Assembly: GCA_013215525.1 (NCBI GenBank) | Contig: JABSQY010000033.1 | Location: 1-17,020, forward strand | Direction of reading: 5' to 3' | Length of the DNA: 17,020 nucleotides | Source of the DNA: Nanoarchaeales archaeon | Lineage (GTDB): Archaea; Nanobdellota; Nanobdellia; Woesearchaeales; UBA583 | Shown here: one piece after another, positions 13,540 through 17,020 of the stretch | Numbering within the stretch: the stretch's first letter is position 1 | How the letters are laid out: every line of letters starts with the position of its first letter | Translations under genes and position numbers: made by a program | Notes under the pieces: model-generated | Databases searched by the model: none | Told to the model about the DNA's origin: nothing | The model's input: only the letters and a program-made list of their open reading frames with translations

Positions 13540-14412
13540 TTAAATAGAGAATAAATAAATAGATATTATAGTTAAAACAAATGCAAAACTTTTTCTTAAT
13601 GTAACTTTTTCTTTATAAAAAATAATAGATAAAATAATTGGTATAAATAAAGAATAAGACATAATTTTATACACTGCTCCAAGGTTTCCAAGTTCAAATC
13701 CAAGCACTACAAAAATAATACTTCCAATAAAAAAGAATGCTTGATTTATAGAAAATAAAATAAATCTTGTATTAATATTTTTAAGATTATGTGATTTAAT
13801 AATTTTTTTAGGACTAAATAAAAATGATGTAATTAATGAAATAATCATATAATTAACTAAAAATGAATAAATATCAAATCCAGACACAGCAATATATTTA
13901 ATAGCACTATTCACAAAAACAATTAATACAACTCCATACAACATATATAAAACACCAGTTCTAAAATCTTTTTTATTCTCAGTGTTAGATTTTTTTTCAA
14001 GTAATAAATAAAAAATATAAAATCCTAAAAGCATTCCAATCCACTGAAAAATCGACACAATTTCGGAGAAAAAATAAATTCCACTAATAAATAAAATAGT
14101 TGAAGAAAAAATTCTATAATTAATAAAATAAGTAGAGGATGAAATAAATTTTAAAGAAGTCATCCTTAATTTTAAATTTAAAGGATATAACATTCCAGGA
14201 ATTAAAGCAATAAAAAAACTATCAAAACTAAATAAAACTTTACTAAATAAAACAAACGACAACACAGCAAAACATACTGAAAAACCCATTAAATAAAATA
14301 AACTTAAATCTTTATCATAATTATTTTCACTAACAATTTTAGTTGTAAAAGAAAAAATCCCAATACAAATTCCAGCTAAAATAGCATAAAATAACCACAT
14401 TTCAATAAACAT
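13540..14412 (-). CDS. EamA/DMT-family membrane transporter (EamA-2)
   Basis: A 290-residue EamA-type transporter with about ten membrane helices, paralogous to EamA-1 at 5670-6536. The two share WLFY near the start, FSFTTKI, the block STYFINYRIFSSTIL, FYLLLEKK at mid-length and FIPIILSI plus YKEKV near the end. The 44 bases at 14090-14133 are identical to 6220-6263 although the genes are otherwise well diverged. The substrate is unknown. The TATA box centre lies 26.5 bases before the ATG at 14412, which supports the MFIEMWLFY start; Met5 (14400) is the alternative and aligns better with the start of EamA-1. The gene is divergent from secF. Confidence 0.86.
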   Translation of the reverse strand: MFIEMWLFYAILAGICIGIFSFTTKIVSENNYDKDLSLFYLMGFSVCFAVLSFVLFSKVLFSFDSFFIALIPGMLYPLNLKLRMTSLKFISSSTYFINYRIFSSTILFISGIYFFSEIVSIFQWIGMLLGFYIFYLLLEKKSNTENKKDFRTGVLYMLYGVVLIVFVNSAIKYIAVSGFDIYSFLVNYMIISLITSFLFSPKKIIKSHNLKNINTRFILFSINQAFFFIGSIIFVVLGFELGNLGAVYKIMSYSLFIPIILSIIFYKEKVTLRKSFAFVLTIISIYLFSI

Positions 14413-14432
14413 AATAATAATAATAAATTAAA

Positions 14433-14449
14433 ACTTTATAAAAGTTTTT
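14433..14449 (-). promoter_or_regulatory. Symmetric TATA box of EamA-2
   Basis: AAAACTTT and AAAGTTTT are complementary around ATA (approximately 14430-14448), enclosing TTTATAAA at 14435-14442. This core is centred 26.5 bases before the ATG at 14412. The same symmetric design precedes MFS-A. Confidence 0.55.
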
Positions 14450-14701
14450 CTTTAATCAAAATAATGCTTTCAAAAAAATAGAATTTTAAAATTATTAAAC
14501 TATTTTCTAAACGTTCGCAAAGCTCACTAAAAATAATTTAACAATTTTAAAAAATATATAATTTCCACTTCGTTGAATTCTCAACTACGTTTCACAAAAT
14601 AGAATTTTCAGTTCAAATTTAAAAATTTCAAAGAAATTTATTAAACTAAAACTAAAAATGATATTATAAAATCAACTCGAACATATCCACAAATCACAAA
14701 G
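14450..14701. other. Gene-free region between EamA-2 and secF
   Basis: No coding frame is convincing. The phrase ATAGAATTTT occurs at 14479-14488 and 14599-14608; the second is part of ACAAAATAGAATTTTC, a 16-mer found exactly at 497-512. A small hairpin GTTGA-ATTC-TCAAC lies at 14572-14585. ATATATAA near 14544-14551 could be a TATA box, but no gene follows at the right distance. Confidence 0.35.
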
Positions 14702-14709
14702 TTATATAA
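14702..14709 (+). promoter_or_regulatory. TATA box of secF
   Basis: TTATATAA is centred 27.5 bases upstream of the ATG at 14733, giving a leaderless or nearly leaderless message. Confidence 0.55.
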
Positions 14710-14732
14710 AATAATAAAAACTACTACTATAT

Positions 14733-15659
14733 ATGACAAAAAAACAAGAACAAAAAATAGATTCAACATCTGATAAATTTGTTAATTTCTATAAAAATAA
14801 TTATAAAAAATTATTATTAGTTCCAGCAATTTTATTTTTAATCTCAATTGGATTTATTATAAATACAAGTTTAAATGAAGGTGTTCCAATTTACAGAGAT
14901 GTATCTTTAAAAGGTGGATTATCTGCAGTAATTGATATTGATACTCAAGTAAGTTCAGAAGATTTACACATTCATCTACAAGACAAATTCACAGACAATT
15001 CTTTTGCTGTGTCCGAGTTATTTGAAGATGGACAAAAAGTAGGTTTTATAATTGATACAGATTTAAGAGAAGAAGAATTAAGAATGAACATTGAAAAAAA
15101 GTTTGAAACAACTTTTGAATTTGGAGACAATTATAGTTCAAACTTTATATCACCAACACTTTCATCAGCATTCTTCAAGCAAGCAATGTACATTTTATTA
15201 ATTTCATTTGTATTAATGTCAGTTGTAATCTTTATGTACTTTAGACAATTAGTACCATCGGGAGCTGTTGTACTCTCAGCAGTTTTTGATATAATAGTTA
15301 CAGTTGGAGTATTGAACGCTTTACAATTTAAAATCTCAATCGCAGGAATTGGAGCACTAATTATGATTATTGGATATTCAATTGATACTGATGTATTACT
15401 AACAAATAGAGTGTATAAAGAGAAAGGAAATGATTACTTTGAGAAAACAGGATTCGCATTTAAAACTGGAGTTTTAATGTCTTTCACAACTTTAGTAACT
15501 GGGATTGCAGCAATGATTTTAACAAATTCAACTGTAATTTTTGAAATTGCATTAATTTTAGTAATTGGTTTATTAGTAGATTTTATTTCAACATGGTTTC
15601 AAAATGCAGGAATTCTTTTATGGTGGCTAAACGATAAAGATTCTAAAAAGTCAAAATAA
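14733..15659 (+). CDS. secF: Protein-export membrane protein SecF
   Basis: SecF pairs with SecD in the cytoplasmic membrane and assists Sec-dependent protein export. This copy has 308 residues, the usual length. One membrane helix (about 27-47) is followed by an external domain that starts with the conserved RDVSLKGG segment. Five further helices run from about residue 152 to 297. The RND-type signature GYSIDTDVLLTNRVYKEK starts at G214 in the fourth helix. Export substrates in this window would include the signal-peptide surface protein. SecD, which normally follows secF in archaea, is not the next gene; an unrelated small gene with its own promoter follows after 101 bases. A hairpin at the stop codon indicates transcription ends here. 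Confidence 0.94.
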   Translation: MTKKQEQKIDSTSDKFVNFYKNNYKKLLLVPAILFLISIGFIINTSLNEGVPIYRDVSLKGGLSAVIDIDTQVSSEDLHIHLQDKFTDNSFAVSELFEDGQKVGFIIDTDLREEELRMNIEKKFETTFEFGDNYSSNFISPTLSSAFFKQAMYILLISFVLMSVVIFMYFRQLVPSGAVVLSAVFDIIVTVGVLNALQFKISIAGIGALIMIIGYSIDTDVLLTNRVYKEKGNDYFEKTGFAFKTGVLMSFTTLVTGIAAMILTNSTVIFEIALILVIGLLVDFISTWFQNAGILLWWLNDKDSKKSK

Positions 15660-15681
15660 TAAATAAAATAATTTTTATTTA
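15660..15681 (+). terminator. Hairpin terminator of secF
   Basis: TAAATAAAA (15660-15668) pairs with TTTTATTTA (15673-15681) around TAAT. It begins at the base after the secF stop codon, and CTTTTTAA follows. The same stop-codon-adjacent hairpin design ends radA. Confidence 0.5.
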
Positions 15682-15730
15682 ACTTTTTAATCTTTTAAAA
15701 TAAATACAACACAATTAATTCTAACAAATA

Positions 15731-15738
15731 TTTATAAC
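15731..15738 (+). promoter_or_regulatory. TATA box of the 133-residue gene
   Basis: TTTATAAC is centred 26.5 bases upstream of the ATG at 15761. The match to the spacing of the other genes here supports this small gene being real and leaderless. Confidence 0.55.
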
Positions 15739-15760
15739 TTTAACAAATTATAATTAACTT

Positions 15761-16162
15761 ATGTTAAAAGAATTTTTACACTATATATTTAATAAATCAT
15801 ATTTTCTTAAAAAAGACATATTAAATATTATCGATGAAATAGATAAAATTAAAAACTTAGTTGTATCTGTAAAAACTAATCCAAATAATAACAATTCAAA
15901 TAAATTATCTTTTCATATAATTTCCAATTATACAGAGATTAAAGATTATTCAATAAAATTATCAGAATCAAATTTAGATTATCCAAAAATATTAAATGAA
16001 TTTAATTTAATTTCTAAAGATGAAGCTTTTCAAGATTTAAATAAATTAATAATAATTGATAATGAAACATTAGATAGAATATTTAATTCTATAAATGATT
16101 ATAAAACTTTTTTATTAAAAAACATAGATACATATGAAGAAAATTATATATTAAATGCATAA
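15761..16162 (+). CDS. Protein of unknown function, 133 residues
   Basis: I do not recognise a family. The protein is rich in Asn, Ile, Lys, Leu and Asp, has no cysteine and no membrane helix or signal peptide, and appears mostly helical. A short Asn-rich linker (NPNNNNSN, about residues 41-48) separates an N-terminal helical part (MLKEFLHYIFNKSYFLKKDILNIIDEIDKIK) from the rest. The high Asn and Ile content partly reflects AT pressure. It stands where secD would be expected, but nothing in it resembles SecD. A TATA box at the standard distance and a hairpin after the stop codon mark it as an independent single-gene unit. The following reductase gene runs towards it. Confidence 0.72.
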   Translation: MLKEFLHYIFNKSYFLKKDILNIIDEIDKIKNLVVSVKTNPNNNNSNKLSFHIISNYTEIKDYSIKLSESNLDYPKILNEFNLISKDEAFQDLNKLIIIDNETLDRIFNSINDYKTFLLKNIDTYEENYILNA

Positions 16163-16164
16163 AT

Positions 16165-16182
16165 AAAAATAAAATTATTTTT
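16165..16182. terminator. Terminator between convergent genes
   Basis: AAAAATAA (16165-16172) and TTATTTTT (16175-16182) are complementary and lie between the stop codons of the 133-residue gene (+) and the reductase (-). Each strand shows a T-run, so the element could stop transcription from both sides. Confidence 0.4.
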
Positions 16183-16202
16183 CAAAGAAAAAAAGATATA
16201 AT

Positions 16203-16913
16203 TTATAAATATTTTTCAGAATGGATACAATCACCATCTGCACCAAGTAACAAAGCTTTCTCTGTAACACCTGCAACCATTTCAGGACGACCACAAATAT
16301 ATATCTCACTATTTAATAAATCCATACAATCTAAATGTTCTTGAACATAACCTGCTCTACCAAACCATTCATCTGTTGGTCTAGAAATTACTTTAATATA
16401 TTTTAATTGTGGATTATCATCTCTTAATCTTTCAAACTCTTTATTAAATAATAATTCTTCAGGAGTTCTAGTTCCAAATAATAAAACAATTTCTCTTTGA
16501 TCTTTTTTATCAGAGAGTAATTCAAATAAAATTGAACGAAGTGGAGCAATTCCAGTTCCAGTTCCAATCAAAGCAACTTTCTCTTTTTTCAAATCTTCAT
16601 CTGATTGTAATTTAAATAATCCAAGTGGTCCCATAATAGAACATTCATCACCAACATTCATTTTAAATAAACTAGGAGTAGAACGTCCATCTTCAACTAA
16701 ATTAATAGTTAATTCAATAACATCTTTATTCTCTTTAGATGATGCTATAGAATAAGGTTTCCTATGTTTAACACCATCATGTTCAAACATTAAATTAACA
16801 AACTGCCCAGACTCAAATTCAAATTCTTCATCTAAATGAATTGTAAATAATTTAGTTTTATCAGTTTGGTTTTCAATTTTTACAAATTTTCCGTTAATAG
16901 TTTTTATTGCCAT
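16203..16913 (-). CDS. FAD/NAD(P)-binding oxidoreductase, ferredoxin reductase family
   Basis: This ferredoxin-NADP reductase-like flavoprotein moves electrons between NAD(P)H and a carrier such as ferredoxin or flavodoxin in the cytoplasm. With the start at 16913 it has 236 residues. RKPYS (51-55) is the FAD-binding RxYS motif, and GRSTPSL (76-82) binds the flavin phosphate. GTGTGIAP (117-124) and LLFGTRTPEE form the NAD(P) site, and CGRPEM (207-212) is the conserved C-terminal Cys-Gly motif. The chain ends in SEKYL, with an aromatic residue near the end as in many relatives. No iron-sulphur domain is fused. An upstream ATG at 16982 would add 23 AT-coded residues and place the TATA box inside the gene, so I reject it. 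The partner is unknown. Confidence 0.92.
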   Translation of the reverse strand: MAIKTINGKFVKIENQTDKTKLFTIHLDEEFEFESGQFVNLMFEHDGVKHRKPYSIASSKENKDVIELTINLVEDGRSTPSLFKMNVGDECSIMGPLGLFKLQSDEDLKKEKVALIGTGTGIAPLRSILFELLSDKKDQREIVLLFGTRTPEELLFNKEFERLRDDNPQLKYIKVISRPTDEWFGRAGYVQEHLDCMDLLNSEIYICGRPEMVAGVTEKALLLGADGDCIHSEKYL

Positions 16914-16934
16914 AATATAATTAGACTTTGTTTT

Positions 16935-16942
16935 ATTATAAA
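16935..16942 (-). promoter_or_regulatory. TATA box deciding the reductase start
   Basis: On the minus strand TTTATAAT is centred 25.5 bases upstream of the ATG at 16913. This fits a leaderless start there and argues against the in-frame ATG at 16982. Confidence 0.6.
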
Positions 16943-17020
16943 ACTTAGTTTTACTATTAGTTAAATAAGTATTATAATACAAAAGTTTAAATATTATATT
17001 TTTTAAAATATTTTATGGAC

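Noticed and set aside
1..17020. CRISPR array, insertion sequence, rRNA or prophage
   Set aside because: I found no regularly spaced repeats, transposase, integrase or rRNA-like segments. The repeated elements seen are short hairpins or duplicated fragments.

Overview
The window is very AT-rich DNA that I read as archaeal, most likely from a small-genome DPANN-type lineage (Woesearchaeota/Pacearchaeota-like; the exact lineage is inference). The evidence is a RadA recombinase with an N-terminal HhH domain, an archaeal-type SecF, an archaeal type II/IV secretion ATPase with a long N-terminal extension, a membrane-anchored surface protein, and the promoter layout. Ten of the coding genes carry or share a TATA element (TTTATAAA, TTATATAA or close) about 25-28 bases upstream of the start codon. 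Shine-Dalgarno sequences are absent, so most genes appear leaderless. This rule also decides two starts: 13326 for the surface protein and 16913 for the flavoprotein reductase.

Layout. 1-531: probable 3' end of a gene with a hairpin terminator, an AT repeat tract, and an 83-codon open frame without a start codon (233-484). 532-2814 (-): secretion ATPase. 2815-3810: almost 1 kb without a gene, holding strong secondary-structure signals; the best is a TATA-driven three-way-junction RNA candidate at 3455-3560. 3811-4773 (+): radA. 4774-5669: a run of hairpins, a 79-residue unknown protein (4976-5215), a second copy of that gene's 3' end, and a second copy of a hairpin found upstream of radA. 5670-9247 (-): an EamA-type transporter and two tandem paralogous MFS transporters, with a structured 147-base segment between the MFS genes. 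9347-10786 (-): M17 leucyl aminopeptidase. 10867-13326 (-): large secreted or surface protein with an alpha-toroid-like QW motif and a C-terminal membrane anchor. 13540-14412 (-): second EamA paralogue. 14733-15659 (+): secF. 15761-16162 (+): unknown 133-residue protein. 16203-16913 (-): FAD/NAD(P) ferredoxin-reductase-like protein.

The genes do not form one pathway. They are housekeeping (RadA, aminopeptidase, SecF, reductase) plus cell-envelope and transport functions (secretion ATPase, surface protein, four transporters from two duplicated families). The clearest operon is MFS-A plus EamA-1, separated by 6 bases. The most unusual content is non-coding: the structured elements around radA, including a hairpin present twice with one compensatory base-pair change, and the duplicated 3' end of the 79-residue gene whose three differences are all synonymous.
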